A stretch of 64,000 nucleotides of DNA from Isoetes taiwanensis (Eukaryota; Streptophyta; Lycopodiopsida; Isoetales; Isoetaceae): NCBI GenBank assembly GCA_021234155.1, contig JAJEKV010000070.1:5713311-5777310 (forward strand), written 5' to 3'. Under the pieces are notes generated by a model. It worked only from the letters and a program-made list of their open reading frames with translations. It did not search any database and was not told the DNA's origin. This document shows positions 22,292 through 34,916 of the stretch, piece by piece (within the stretch, counting starts at the first letter, position 1; each line of letters starts with the position of its first letter). Both the position numbers and the translations under genes were made by a program.

Positions 22292-24234
22292 TTATAACCA
22301 AAGGACACCTTATAGAAAAAGGAGACTCGCCTCATCGCCGCCTTCTTCACCAAAGCAACTTTTCTTTTTGGTCGACGCAACTTTCGTGAATCCCCTTAAG
22401 AGTTGCCACATTCTTCGCCTTTTGTCGCTTCACAAAATCTTTTGACCAAAATACATATTTCTTAATGTCATCATTAGATACGCTTGTACTTTTGCATTAA
22501 GCCTATCTCTCGATAACATCATGTCTCCCCGAGAGCCTTTGCGCTTCTTCACCAACAGCTTTTTTCAGGACTTTCATATTCTTTATCGATTCGCATGCAT
22601 CTTCGAAAAGATGTCAAGTGCTTTGTCAGCAGACGTTTTCTTGTAGATAACTTCCTTTCGATGCAACTATCTAGAACGAGATTAATTTCGCATCATCCAA
22701 CTTTGTGCCTTTCTCATTTCGTGATACCTATATCAAAAATAGACGATTCTATGAGGAAACCCCGCCATACGAATCCGCAACTTCTTTTTAATAGGCGCCC
22801 CAAAATTCGCTCCACTTTTCCCATACCCGGTCAAGAAAAAAATAATCTTGCGGCATCCTTTGGCACCGCTTTGCTCTTCGTACCGGCTTGTGCATCCCCT
22901 TTTTCTTCTTTGATCTAGTGGCCTTGTTCTTGTCCCAGATTATGGTTTGGCAAAGATGTCCTTTCTAGTAATTTGAATTCGCACTCTTAGATTGCCCTTG
23001 TCCGGGTCGGCATTGGTTTTCCATATTCGATCCATTGGTTACGAAGGCGTCGCGAATCGCCCACATACGGACCGCAAAATATGGGCCGTTAGATAAAAAA
23101 ATAAAATGTGTCGCGAAAGTAACAATATAAAACGCCAGCGTTTTAGCTAATCACGATAACTACCGGGCGCCGATTTCTTCATGATGAAGAATTCGCGCCC
23201 GGGCTCGTTTTTGTAAACTGGCCACACAAATAATAATAATAACATAAAAGCGCCTGCTTTTTGCTAATCATGTATTTAGAAAATCGCGACCATATAAAGA
23301 AATCGCGCCAGCGCGTTTTTGCAAATACGCGATTAGCGAAAACGCTACCGGGCGCGATTTGGAACGCTATGTGTGGAACATAAAATACCTTTTGTACGTG
23401 AATGTCTTTCCCATGTCATTCAAGAGCGCTACCGATTTCGCTAATTCTCGGGCCGCTTGTGGAGCCACCGAGGAATCGGTAATTTCCTTTGAATACGCCT
23501 ATAGAATAACCGATTTCCAGTTTTTTGTGCTTGATCAAAACCTTCTCAAGCCTCCAGATCATCGCCGCCATCTATTATCATGAAGTGAATATCGAGGTTG
23601 CCGCTAAATCTTCTAGTTTATTCCATATCAACACCTTCTTCGCCTTCATATCAAAAGGCACCACATCTGCCGCATTGGCACTGTCCCGGGTTTTCTATCA
23701 TGCCGCCGACTATTTCCATTCGTCTGTCTTGTCAAATCTTCTCACGACAAACATAGCCTTCGTGGACTGAAAAGCCTGGCGACATGGATAGGATGCGAAG
23801 CTAAGGCCCAAAGGGATACTTGTCGATATTTCTTGAGTTTGCTCATGGCCTCTAACTGCCTCGCCTTGTCATCATCACTAGTCATATCCTGTAATGCCTA
23901 GAACGTCGGGTGTTTCCCCGGCTCTAGAACTTGCATCTTCCTTCTCTTTAAAGCTTGTAGGTACGACTAGCCGACGGCCTTGTAATTTTTCTGCTCTTCT
24001 CAAAACAGAGACCTTCACATATTTTTTTGGTGTCAATAGATCACCACCGACCAACCAAATTTGAAGAGGTTATCTGCTGACCTCATCCGCTTCTTAGGCG
24101 CCTCTTTAAAGGAACTAGCACTGCAGTAATTTAACTTCTTCAATACTTTTTATTTTTCCGACCCGCTTCAAGTAATACGGAACCCGAAGAATCGCCCCTC
24201 TTTTCTTAGATGTGATCGAGAATACCTTGTTTCT

Positions 24235-25109
24235 TCATTTGATCTGCTTCCTTAACTCTAGACATGAAAATCGATTCGTCTTTCCGCTTAGTCTTGAAGA
24301 TCTCCACATACCATTCGTGAGCCCTCTCGTAGATCTTCTTCGACATGGAGGCTCTACCTGAGCCTTCATTATTTCGGTCGTATCGTCAATGGTCACAACG
24401 TGTGCCAAATCTGCAACTGATACATCTTCATCCGTTCTTGGTTTTTTCTGTGCAGATGTCCCTGGACCCTGTGCAGATGTTCTTGCTTTTCTTTTCACAT
24501 TTTTAGAAGATCCTGAAAGTTACAATCATGTGGTGAGTAATGAAATCGCGCCGAGCGCGTTTTCATAGACGCCTTACTTTCAAAAACATAAATTGTACAC
24601 AGGGAAAGTAGCAGAGACAACCAAAACCACTCATAATTATAAATCGCGCCGAGCGCGTTCTTAAGAGGGGACCTACAGACACTTCTCTTTTATAAGAGAC
24701 ATACTAGGCTACAAAAAAGACTTGTCAAAAGAACTGGAGAATACAGAAGTAAAGACTTCCACGGTCTACATTATACAAAATGGATAATTGTTCCAACAAA
24801 AAACATATCGGAGTAAAGGAGAAGATTATAACAAAAAACACACAAAACAAGGTAGTAGAAGCAGTAGAAATGACACAGAAACAATATGAAAGGTAGACAA
24901 TACACAGAGACACGCAGAGACACAGATACACAGAGACACACAAAGGTAGACAATACACAGAGAAAAACATCCTAGAAACCTAACAATAAAAGAGACACAG
25001 AAATCAATTACAAAACAAAAACAGATCAATTACCTGAGGCGCTTGTTGGATCAAAACTTTCTGCTTGTTCAAAGAAATTCTCCGTGCTTGGGATTTGTGC
25101 TTTAGTCAT
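24235..25109 (-). CDS. Two-exon N-terminal part of an unidentified transposon-borne gene
   Basis: Exon 1 (25,109-25,034) encodes MTKAQIPSTENFFEQAESF... and stops at a GT donor (CAG|GTAATT). Exon 2 (24,512-24,235) follows an AG acceptor (TTTCAG|GATC) and keeps the frame, giving about 117 residues. Exon 2 carries a basic stretch (KNVKRKARTS, a possible nuclear localisation signal) and a Ser/Thr/Gln-rich part (TSAQGPGTSAQKKPRTDED). The intron of about 520 bases is AC-rich on plus, with CACAGAGACAC repeats. A clean splice pair in frame suggests a real gene rather than chance. It ends at a stop that may be a decay product, as coding-like sequence continues downstream to about 20.4 kb. Its function is unknown. 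Its position opposite the transposase suggests an accessory protein. Confidence 0.5.
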
Positions 25110-28100
25110 CGCCCACCTCTACCCAAATACTTCTACCATGGGCGCCAGATCCTCTAGACGCCATAGAACTGCAAGTGCGGATAGTAAGAGACTGGGGTTT
25201 TGGTTTAAACTTATATGTATGCGTTCATAATCTAGGCCGTCAGATTTACAACCGTAAATTCAAATTCGCGTCCTTTTAAATTTATACCGCCTTAATTAAC
25301 CGCCCGTCCCGCTCATTTACAAATTTAAATTGTGTTTTTCTTTTTAGTGCAATTTCAAGATAACAATTAATTATTAATTTCAAGAAACGCGATATGTGGC
25401 AATCTACTACCACCTAATCGCCACCTACTATCGTAGAGCGCCCAAGATCATTCCTAGTATCGAGCGCCCAAGAACAATCGACTATCGAGCGCCCAAGATC
25501 CGCTCGATCCCATTCGATCGATCGAGCCGCCTTCAATCCATTCGATCGAGCCTTCAATTCCCATTCGATGTCTCAATGAACTATGGTGAATTCAATGCAT
25601 TCTCTTGTTCTCAATTTTTCGTCCCTCTATTTTTTACAATGCATTCTCGGTTCTTTATCGTTAATCGGAGAAGAATGCTATCTTTTAACAAAGAAACTTG
25701 AAGCGCCGAGTAGGATTGTGTAAAATCAAGATTTGAATCCAAGTTCTATGTGTCATGGTGTTCCTCTTGGAACAAGTTTCAGAAGATTTCTATTCTAAAC
25801 CGCAATTATGAAGATGAGGCTCTTCCAAGAAGACATCCCTGGTGCATACAACAGGAAAGCGGGCACATTTGTAGCATGGCCAAAAGAACGCCCGAAAAAG
25901 GTATGTATATTTGGATATTCAAAAAAAAAGAATATATCATATCATCTCATGATGTTGTGAACTTTGTATTCTTTGATGCTCTTTAGCCATCATATCAACC
26001 CCATGAAACTACACATTAATGAAAATATGTAGTTTCTTGGGGTTGGTCATACCGGCTGGAGGGCATCACAGATTCAATGTTTTCGACATTGCATATAAAA
26101 AAAAAAAATAAACTAATGACGTAAAAGTATAGTGCAAATTTAGCCAGCGCGAAGTTTGTATTCATATTCCAAAAAAGTTATGTACATTTCTTCTTCTCCA
26201 AAAATGCGCCAGCGCCAATTCTTTCTATCTCTACAATATGTCGACAGCCCACTTCATCCGCCTAATCCCATGAAGTCCCACCGAACCACCCCGATATGAC
26301 AGGATCCTCATCTTTCCCGAGGATGTCGAGTCTCCAAACCCAGTGTTGTATCGATCCCCTCGATACTATAAATCAAATCCTTTGTACTTATTTGTTGGCA
26401 TGAGCCTTACTAAGAGCATGAGGAGTCCGATATGTCCATAGATGCGATGGAAGTGTACCCATGGCCCCCGATACAGGTACGTCTAATGGATTCTCCAACT
26501 CTCTTTGAACGTTTTGAACAAAGACACTCAAGTAATATCTTGTACAGGGTCCGTGAGTTGATGGTCGTCCGTGGAACTAGAACCAGCCAAAGTGTATTTG
26601 AACCAGCCGGTGTCCATGCATAAGGAAAATCCATGGCACTAGAACGAGAGAAAGTAATTAGCACGTATCTATTTCACACGCTACCGGGCGCGATTTGTAT
26701 AGAGCCGTATGAAATTGAAATGCCAAACTAAAAACGCGCCTGGCGCGATTTGATTAACCTAGTGGAAAACGTAACCCAAAAATAGAAATGCGCCAAGCGC
26801 GATTTCTCCCATTCCAACATATTATTCTAACAAAATGCATAATGCAATGCGTAATCGCGTAATTCAAAAATATAAAGCCAGATAGTTCATTGTTTAGTTC
26901 ATTGTTTTAGTTCATTATTTAGAGCAGATAGAGGAAGAGCTAGTGAAGATCTATGATCTCTGATCATAGATCATAGATCATAGAGCAAGATCATAGAGCA
27001 GATATGATCTATGATCATTATTTACTTCAGAATTATGATCATTATTTACTTCAGAATTATGATCATTAATTAGAACAGATAGAGGAAGAGCTCGTGAAAT
27101 AGAATAACTTCATTATTTTAGATCATTAATTAGAACAGATAGAGGAAGAGCTAGTGAAATAGAATAAGAGCAGATCATATAGGCAAGATCACAGAACAAG
27201 ATCATAGAGCAGGATATTCTGATTCATGTAAAAGTAACTGATTAACTGATTAAATTAACTGTGGTAAATATACTGATGCATGTAAAATAACATGCTTTCT
27301 GTAAAATAACTAAAAGAATGAGAGATACTAACCTATTTGTGTTCTGTACCTATTTATGTAAAGAATGAGAGATACTAACCTATTTGTGGTAAAGAATTGA
27401 GCCTCTGACTTCGAAATAAAACCAAAAGATCGAAAACCAATAGCGTGATGATTTGATTCGAGATGATTTGAGCCTTAAGAAGCCGAGAAAAATCTTTAAC
27501 ACAAAAAGCAGATGATTTGGAGACCGAGAAGCTTTAACACAAAAAACCAAAGTCAAAGAGCCGAAAAACCAAAAAAACCAAAAAAGCCTACAAACCTTTG
27601 AGCCGAAAACACCTTTGAGCCGAAAACCCTAAAGCAGATGATTGTAGAAGCCGAAAAGCTCGAAAAGCCGAGTTTAAAGCATATAGAAGCCGAGTTTAAA
27701 GCATATAGAAGCACCACAGAAGCATATAGAAGCAGATTGAAGCGCCACAGAGATTGAAGCAGATTGCATGCAAAGATTGAAGCGCCACAGAGATTGAAGC
27801 AGATTGCATGCAAATATTGGAGCAGATAGTTCGAAGCTTGCGATAGATCGAAGCTTAAGATTCGAAAGCAGCTCGAAGCGAGCAGTTCGAAGCGAAGTTG
27901 AAGCGCACTGAGTTCAAGTTCGAATGAGAGACAGAAAAGCTGGAAAAGTTGGAAAGGGATTGTGAACTGAAATAATAACCGCTTTAAAAATTTCAGATCA
28001 CCTCCATAATAATCACCCAACATTTATTGCAAGGGTTATATAAGTTATAAGATTTAAGGTTAATGAATTTGAAGATTTAAGGTTAAGGTTAATATAAGAT

Positions 28101-28491
28101 TTAGGTTTATATAAGATTTAAGATTTAAGGTTTATATAAGATTTAAGATTTAAGGTTAATATAAGATTTAAGATTTAAGGTTTATGAATTTGAATTTAGA
28201 AGTTTTAAGTTTTAAAAGTTTTAGGCTAAGGTTATATTTATTGAAGGTTAGAAGTTTTAACCTTACAACTTCTAACCTTAAAAGTGCTAACCTAAAGCCT
28301 TAAAGTTGTTTTTAAGGTTACAACATTAAAGGTTATTACAAGTTACTATATTATAGGTTAACTTATTATTATTATAGATTAAGTTATTATAGGTTATTAT
28401 TAAGGTTAACTTTCATTTAAGAACATGTTAGGGAGATGTTATTTGGATATGCTAACTTACTATAGGTTTTTATTCATTTTAGGTCAATGGC
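25110..28491. other. Internal low-complexity region of the 12-kb transposon
   Basis: No gene is seen. Repeats present: ATCATAGATCATAGA-type motifs with GAACAGATAGAGGAAGAGCT repeated at 26,930-27,160; a 38-base GATTGAAGCGCCACAGAG-containing unit twice near 27,735-27,815; and AAGATTTAAGGTTAATAT-type AT repeats at 28,030-28,200. A 156-codon minus frame at 27,553-28,023 follows the repeat composition and was not accepted. Confidence 0.6.
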
Positions 28492-31292
28492 ATGCAAAAT
28501 GCTAAATCCCCCAAGGCCCCCAATGATGGTGATCAAGGCAAAGAAAAATCCCCAACTAATGAAGATGACAAAGATGATGGGAAAGGAAAGGAAAAGACCA
28601 GAAATGAAAAGGATGAAGATGACAAAGATGATGGCAAAGGAAAGGAAAAGACCTCAAATGAAAAGGATGATGCCACAGAAAGGAAATTGTACTTTATACT
28701 AGGGTCGATTGGAAAAACAAAAGGTCAAGATCCCGCATGCATGCAAATGTAGAGGGCGAGGGAGAAGGGATTATTGTTCTAGCAGATCCTATCAATGCAA
28801 AGAATGATGAAAGATTAGGGGAGGACAGGTTAGGTGTGGCAATCTCAAAATTATATGACAATTGGAAGGAAAAGGGTTCGGCAAACAAGAATGCCTAGCT
28901 TGTGTGAAGCAACTAGAGGTTCCAACTATTGTTGCATGGCCTAGGGACAAGATTCAACCGGAGGGGAACTACACGCTTCCTATAGATGTAGAACCATTGT
29001 CAATAATGTTTACACAGTGTAGCAAGAGGCCACTTCCAACTTTCAAACATTATCCCACCAAAAGATGCAAGTCGATTATGATTGTTCTCCGAAGCTATGA
29101 TGAAGGTTAGAGGAGGTGAATGTTGTTGGGCTTCTTGTGTTAGAATGTTCACAATAGAGGAGTTGGTGGGAGCAAGAGCTACATATCGTGAACATAAGTG
29201 TGATAGCAGGAGGAATTTCATGTACACCATATTTGGCTATGCAATTGTGATGAAAGATCAAAGAAGAAAAGATTCCCATTGAATGGAAAGTGGATATGTT
29301 CAAAAGCATGGATGGCTATACATGGAATTCCAACCTCTTCTTGGCAATAACCGCAAAAAGAGACATGAAAAATGGTAGTAAAATTGCATTGCATGGGAAC
29401 ACCGGCCCAGTAAGGCCTACCTCAAGAACTATAGCCGCAAAGGAAATATTTGAAAGATATGTGGATTTCAATGCGTAAAAACATGCCACATAAGAGTAAG
29501 AAGGATGAACGAGGTAGAGTTATTGTTGAAAAGAGATTGCCATCCCATTGTACCTTAAGAGCATATTAGAGGAAATAAATGCATTGCTTCGAACTTGGAG
29601 TGGCCTCTATATCCCAAAAGGTTTTAGTAGGCTATGGAATAAGCATTTCAAGCATGTGACCATAGCAACTTCAAACAACTTTGCCAAGTGCAATTTATGT
29701 GCTAAGCTGAAGGAGACACTAGATAAGACTGTGCAACCAAGTCTAAGGGCAAAGATAAGGGAACATATGAAGGACCATATGACAGATCAACTATCATGTA
29801 GATCAACTTATTGGATGTGGAGGACCTTATCCGCAATGGAACCTAATAACTATCTATGTATTATACATGATAAAATGGACCAACAGAAGACTTGTCTTCC
29901 ACAATTCAAGTACATTCCTAAGTCATGTGGAAGATCATACCCTTTGCAGATTTCAATGATCGGGGCAATATTGCATGGGCGCCTGGGACCTATTATGGCC
30001 ATTTCAGTTTAGAGTTGTGGAGTGATGGTCCGATTTTCACATTGGGAGTATCATGAGGTGTTTAAGAAACTATGAGAAGGGTTACAATGGTCACCTACAG
30101 ATCCTACATACTAGCCGTGCACTACATAGTGCATTGTTGGATGGAACCCCTAATAGTATTGAAAAGTTTAGCAAGGCAAGATTTAGGAGGAATGGACCTA
30201 ATGAACATGTTGGAGCTTCAACATCTCGTGCTAAACCTCGAGATCTGCCTTGAAAAGCTCCTCTTGCAACTAGATAATTGTGCTTGGTCAAAATAAGAAT
30301 AGGTGGATGTTTTCTTTCTTATCCTACTTAACAAACCGTGGGTATTTTTGAAAGAGTCAATTTGGGGTTCCTAATGCCCGGACATACTCATGAGGATGTG
30401 GATGCATTGTTTGGAAAATATAGTCATGTATTGAGACAATGACAGCTACCAACTTTCCCGGCTATTGGAAATATTTCATGGATGTACAAATCCATCTCCT
30501 ATAGGATCTATCATAGAAGAAGTGCCCGATTGGAAGAGTTTTGTGGATGGTTATGCTCTCGACATGGAAGGTCATTCTAGACCTCTTCAATTCACTTTTG
30601 GGTGAGAGAAGGGATTCCAATCATGCAATGGAAAATGAGACCTTCAGGAGGAGAAGTGGAGAGGTGGGGCAGAAATTTGGCTGGGATGCAAATGGCAAGC
30701 CTATGATACCTCCCCGTCAACCAAAAGCTCTAAAACCAATCAAGAAGTCAAGCAATTGGGCTTGACTAAGGATGGCATCAATGACTACATCAAGCATTGG
30801 CAAACTAATTCGATGAGACTAATCGCATTGATAGATTATTGGAAGAAGGTGATCAACTTGTTGGATGAGGTAGACACATCCTCGAACAAATTCTTTGGAA
30901 GGGTGGTTCCCTAAAAGTAAGTGGAAAACATTAGGCGGTCTTGACGAAGATGATGGTACCATTACTAGCATTGTGAAGGCATATGCTCCTCCTCAACTGA
31001 TAAACACTATGTTGGTCCTAAGAAGGATAGGCCAAAATATCTAGGCATGGATTGTTATGAACCTTCTATCGACGTGGAGTGCCACCAATTTGTAGTAGTA
31101 AAACCAAAGAGATCTAGAGACCTATCCAAAGGTGGTTGGGATGGACTATCTCGGATATTTGCAAAGAAGAAGGTGATGTTAACTTCAATAAGGTGCGCGT
31201 GGAATGGTGGTGTCCAAAGACATCGCTTGAGTAATGTCACCGATAAAGAAAGATATTCGACATTGGACAAAGAGGTGGAGGAGAAATCCTAG
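28492..31292 (+). pseudogene. DDE transposase-like gene (resembles DUF7869 proteins), frameshifted
   Basis: The start at 28,492 (MQNAKSPKAPNDGDQ) follows an AG and is preceded by a pyrimidine tract, so it may be an internal exon. The N-terminus is a charged repeat (DDKDDGKGKEKT twice). Later frames contain EGEGEGIIVLADPINAK, a conserved-looking RRNFMYTIFGY, HGNTGPVRP, a cysteine pair (FAKCNLCAKLKETLD), IHDKMDQQKTCLPQF (a D-x-D/Q box), YILAVHYIVHC, LQLDNCAWSK (second acidic residue) and FLMPGHTHEDVDALFGKYS (H/D box). This order matches the large DDE-like proteins annotated DUF7869. At least five one-base shifts and a stop break it. It is the best candidate for the transposase of the 12-kb element. 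Confidence 0.6.
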
Positions 31293-31657
31293 TGATCCCG
31301 ATCTTTGGCTAGACATTGAAACCGTATTGTACTCATGGACTCCAAAAACTATTCCTAGTAAAACAAATGAGAGTTACAATACCTCGTGGATGTAAGGAAT
31401 AAGGTTCTCATATCCTTGGGGATGTTGGTGGAAAAATGATAAACAGTTACTATGTATCAATCACTTTTAATAAAAGTTGTGTACTACTTGAGTTTCATGA
31501 TATATGATTTTGTAATTTGAAGTTAAGGTGTGAATTTATATTCCCGTGTGTGATTATATGTTAACGTCTATTCTAGTCTAAGGGCAACAAAGTTACTAAA
31601 AAAGTGAATTTAACAAAGTTACTAAAAAAGTGCAATATAAAATTTATCCCAAAATTA

Positions 31658-31689
31658 AGACATAATCCCAATTTAATTGAATGATGGTT
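31658..31689 (-). repeat. Right terminal inverted repeat of the 12-kb transposon
   Basis: The exact reverse complement of 19,428-19,459, followed by TTAG. Confidence 0.92.
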
Positions 31690-31816
31690 TTAGCGCATTT
31701 TTGGCACGTTTGCACAAACGCAAGTGGACACTTTGAAGCAATTTCAGAGTGTCCATGTTGCTGCCAGGTGCGACTTTTGTGCAGGTGGCTGCTGTTTCCG
31801 TCGTTCGATTTCATCC

Positions 31817-32592
31817 ATGGCTATGGAAATTCAAGAAAATTCCAAGTGGGATGTCGGTTATGGAACGCTACTCCAATTCAGAGATGGGTTGCTTTTAGAA
31901 GCATTCAACCTCGGAGGTACTTTTCTTTGCATTTGGGATTCTTGCCCTTTTGGTTGGAGACGTGCAAATCCGGGAGTTCTTCAAATTCGTCCAGTTTTCC
32001 TTTGCAGATGGGCGGAGCTTCTGCAAACACATTGTCAAGACTGGGCTTCAGACGCTGCCATGTTAATTCTTTGCAGAGTTGTTTTCACGATACTAAACTT
32101 TCAATTAATGAGGCAGAGCCACGGTGGTCGTTAGATCATCCTTGAGGGATTCCAGTTCTTGTCACATCGCCTGTTGGAGATTCTTTGGACACAGTTATTG
32201 CAAAGACTGATATGCTTTCTTGTGAGGAAGCACTGCGATGCTGTTATGATATGCTATCTGCATTAAGAAGTGCTGGTTCTGCTGGAATTCAGCATGGGGA
32301 TCTAAGTCCTGAACACGTCATTCGGGTTAAGGGTGCAGATGGTGACTATTATTATGTGCTTATTGATTGGGGCAGCAATTATGACATTAAACGAAATCTG
32401 GTCTTTTTCTGGGATTTCATTGAACAAAATTTGAGCTTCTATACAATTATGCCTATGATCATAGTCCAGGAGAACACATTCCTGTTACCTAGATTATCAA
32501 ATGCAAAGCAAGCATCTTGGAAAGCCCCACATTTCCCACACGTATCTACGAGCAGATTTCCCAAAATCTCTCTTTATCACAACGGCGTTTGA
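31817..32592 (+). pseudogene. Kinase-like gene fragment
   Basis: Exon 1 starts MAMEIQENSKWDVGYGTLLQ and ends at a possible GT donor (about 31,917). Exon 2 starts after TTTGCAG at 32,008 and carries an in-frame TGA at 32,143. After this stop the same frame reads GIPVLVTSPVGD and then the kinase-like catalytic segment GIQHGDLSPEHVIRV (HGD loop with P-x-x-V in place of the N position), ending VLIDWGSNYD (DWG metal-binding box). The frame then drifts into sequence without domain features. The glycine loop and lysine region are missing. Duplicate phrases at 36,790-36,850 (TTTCATC(T/C)ATGGCTGTA...) show that exon 1 has a second decayed copy. Confidence 0.5.
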
Positions 32593-32599
32593 TAATGTG

Positions 32600-33419
32600 G
32601 GCATGGCCGAACTTATCTTCTGGCAGAGCTTTGGAACCGTCTACAACAGGGCCAAGTTTTGTGTAAGTTATCCAAATCTACTCAAGGTTATGTGATTTTT
32701 TGCCAGCCCTTTATTGCAACATGTGATTTTTGCTCGAAACTTTAAAATTAAGGGTTGTAACAAACCCATTGAACTTTAAAATTAAGGGTGTTCTCCTATT
32801 ACAAGCTTCACTTTTTCTATCACAACTTGTCATTTAATATTTGACAATTCTTATCATTTGAATTCTTGGATTCTTATGTTGCGTGATATGTATCGTAAAC
32901 TGTGAGCCAAGATTACCAAGCCGCTAAGAATGTCAATTGTAAGTAGTTATTTTTCTAGAGTGAATGGCATCTTACTGCAGTTATTTGCATGAAAAAGTTA
33001 CTTACACAGTCACTTGCAACCTCTCTTATTAGTTTTGAACTCCCAATTATCAGTTTCTGCAGTCAGTTTATTTCTTGGAAACCCTATGGTCACCTTGCTG
33101 CAGTGTTGAACAGAAATGCTATTTTTACAAGCATTTGTGATCAGTCTTGCACATATAGTTTCTTTGTGTCCTTCATTAAGCACTTCCAAGCACAAGCTTT
33201 CAAAACTTGATATGGTGTCCATTTTCAACAACTAGAGGGTGATTTAAATGATGCAAACCGATCTTCTTGCCACCTACTCTGCCCACACATGTGTATGCCT
33301 TCATCATGAGCGAGTTATTGAAGCATGGGCTTTTTTTTAGGTTAATTAAGCTGTAGTTTCAGGACTTTTGGGAATTAATTGTTTAATATCGAACTTACTT
33401 TTTTTGCAATTTCGTCTGC
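32600..33419. other. Unassigned intron-like sequence
   Basis: AT-rich with no convincing frame. TTTAAAATTAAGGGT occurs twice near 32,740 and 32,775. Confidence 0.5.
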
Positions 33420-33621
33420 GGCTAGAACATCATGGGCTCTTGGTCTTATACTAGGTTCTGCCTTGGGTGGGCACCTTTCTCAGGCATGGTCCTGCATTTT
33501 GTTTTCTACAAGTGAAATTGGCATTTATGGTTCTGCTGAAAATTTTTCTTCTGTACACCGCCAGCATTGAAAAGCACAAAGCAGGAAAATGCAAAAGACC
33601 AAAAACTGAGGTTTTATAGTC

Positions 33622-34153
33622 ATTGGCTACATCTGTCACAATAGCCTTTGTTAAGTTAGCTAATCTGTCTGTCATGACAATTTAAATGGGTGTACCTCTA
33701 ATAAGTTAGCATGCCTAGCCATCATGTCTAATATATCACTATCTATATTTCGTTTTTATTCCATATTGTTACTCTCCCTCTTCCTTTGAGTTGTTCTATT
33801 GTTGATCATTCCTCTCTTTTTATAAGCATGGAAGAAAGATACAGAGTATGAGTGTCTAAAGCTCTAGGAGTAAACATACTACACATGTAGTATGAAGAAG
33901 ATTGTATACCCTTGTTGGGGTTGGGATATTGCTCGTTTGCAGAACAGATGGTATGACCAAAGCATCAGCAGTGTCCAAATTTATGGGACATGGATTCACT
34001 AGCTGTAGTTGAAAGGAGATGGATTCTGACTTTAAGTTCTTTTCTTAATGCTTTCTAGGGATGCAAACTTCACTCTAACATAATCCCTGGCATGTGATGA
34101 CTGGGCCTGTGTGACATGTCATTTGCGTTTATTTCTCCAACTTACAGATTCTA
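33622..34153. repeat. ~535-bp direct repeat, copy 1
   Basis: Runs from ATTGGCTACATCTGT to TTACAGATTCTA. It recurs at 34,917-35,455 with roughly 90% identity by eye. The two copies flank the DEVP helicase exon. Confidence 0.85.
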
Positions 34154-34916
34154 GGGCTTTTGAATCTAAGATTAGGCAGGATATGCTGAATTTTTCATAC
34201 AACAATGTATCAGCCAAGTTTTGCAAGGAAATATTAGCCGTCATACCAACATGCCCAAAGGTCTCAAAATCCCCGAAACCCTTTTGTTTAAAACCAGCAA
34301 ATTGGTCAAGATATAAGACCTCCCTTTTCTTCACCATTTGCTTATTGAAAGAGCCATAAATTTAAGGGGAAAGACAACAAAGAAGATAATTAGTGTTTGA
34401 AAGCTCTATATGGCTTAAGGGGGTGCGTGCTTTCTCGCTCTACGTGAGTAGATCTTTGCTGTTTATGGAGTGGCTAACATGTATTTGTGACAGGGAGATA
34501 GTTTGCTCCAAGATGTATCTCATGTCATCGTCGACGAGGTGCCTGAGTGCACTGTTCTGGTATGTATAACGATCCTTGAATTGCCTTGTTCTGTGGCTGA
34601 AGGGAGGATGTTGAAGTATAAGCCATATTTTTGCCACGCCAGCATAATGACATGGCACAATTTAGACAGATGTTATTATGCTCTTGTCATAAAAGCTCCC
34701 CCTTCCATGTGAATTTAGCTGTGTGTTCTTGCCACTAGACACCTCAATTTCAATAGGATTGATGTTATGTAACTTAAAACGAGTGATTTATTATCAATGT
34801 GCACACTAACATGGACAAGAATGCTCTGTAAGACATAGTTACTGTTAAGTTAACACATCTTATGTTGGTGAACTTTTATACTTAATAAATAATTATTATG
34901 TGTGTAAATGCAAAGG

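Larger units (their letters stand above)
19428..31689. mobile_element. 12.26-kb TIR DNA transposon with 4-bp TSD
   Basis: The ends are 32-base perfect inverted repeats (AACCATCATTC... at 19,428-19,459; ...GAATGATGGTT at 31,658-31,689). TTAG flanks both sides (19,424-19,427 and 31,690-31,693), which reads as a 4-bp target duplication. Inside are a broken DDE transposase-like gene on plus (28.5-31.3 kb) and coding-like sequence on minus (20.4-25.1 kb), separated by 3.4 kb of low-complexity DNA. A short GC palindrome related to AATCGCGCC...GGCGCGATT recurs along the minus-gene half. Four-base duplications occur in a few less common superfamilies (for example Sola, Ginger or Academ). I cannot place the element. 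Confidence 0.8.

Noticed and set aside
24725-25029. Cys/Val/Leu-rich minus frames
   Set aside because: They fall in the intron of the transposon-borne gene and translate CACAGAGACAC repeats.
25396-25701. 101-codon plus frame near GATCGATCGAG repeats
   Set aside because: Built from repeated CGATCGAGCGCCC phrases; no domain.
27553-28023. 156-codon minus frame rich in Phe/Ser/Leu
   Set aside because: It follows local repeats (AAGC, GCCGAAAA) and shows no motif; it is an artefact of composition.
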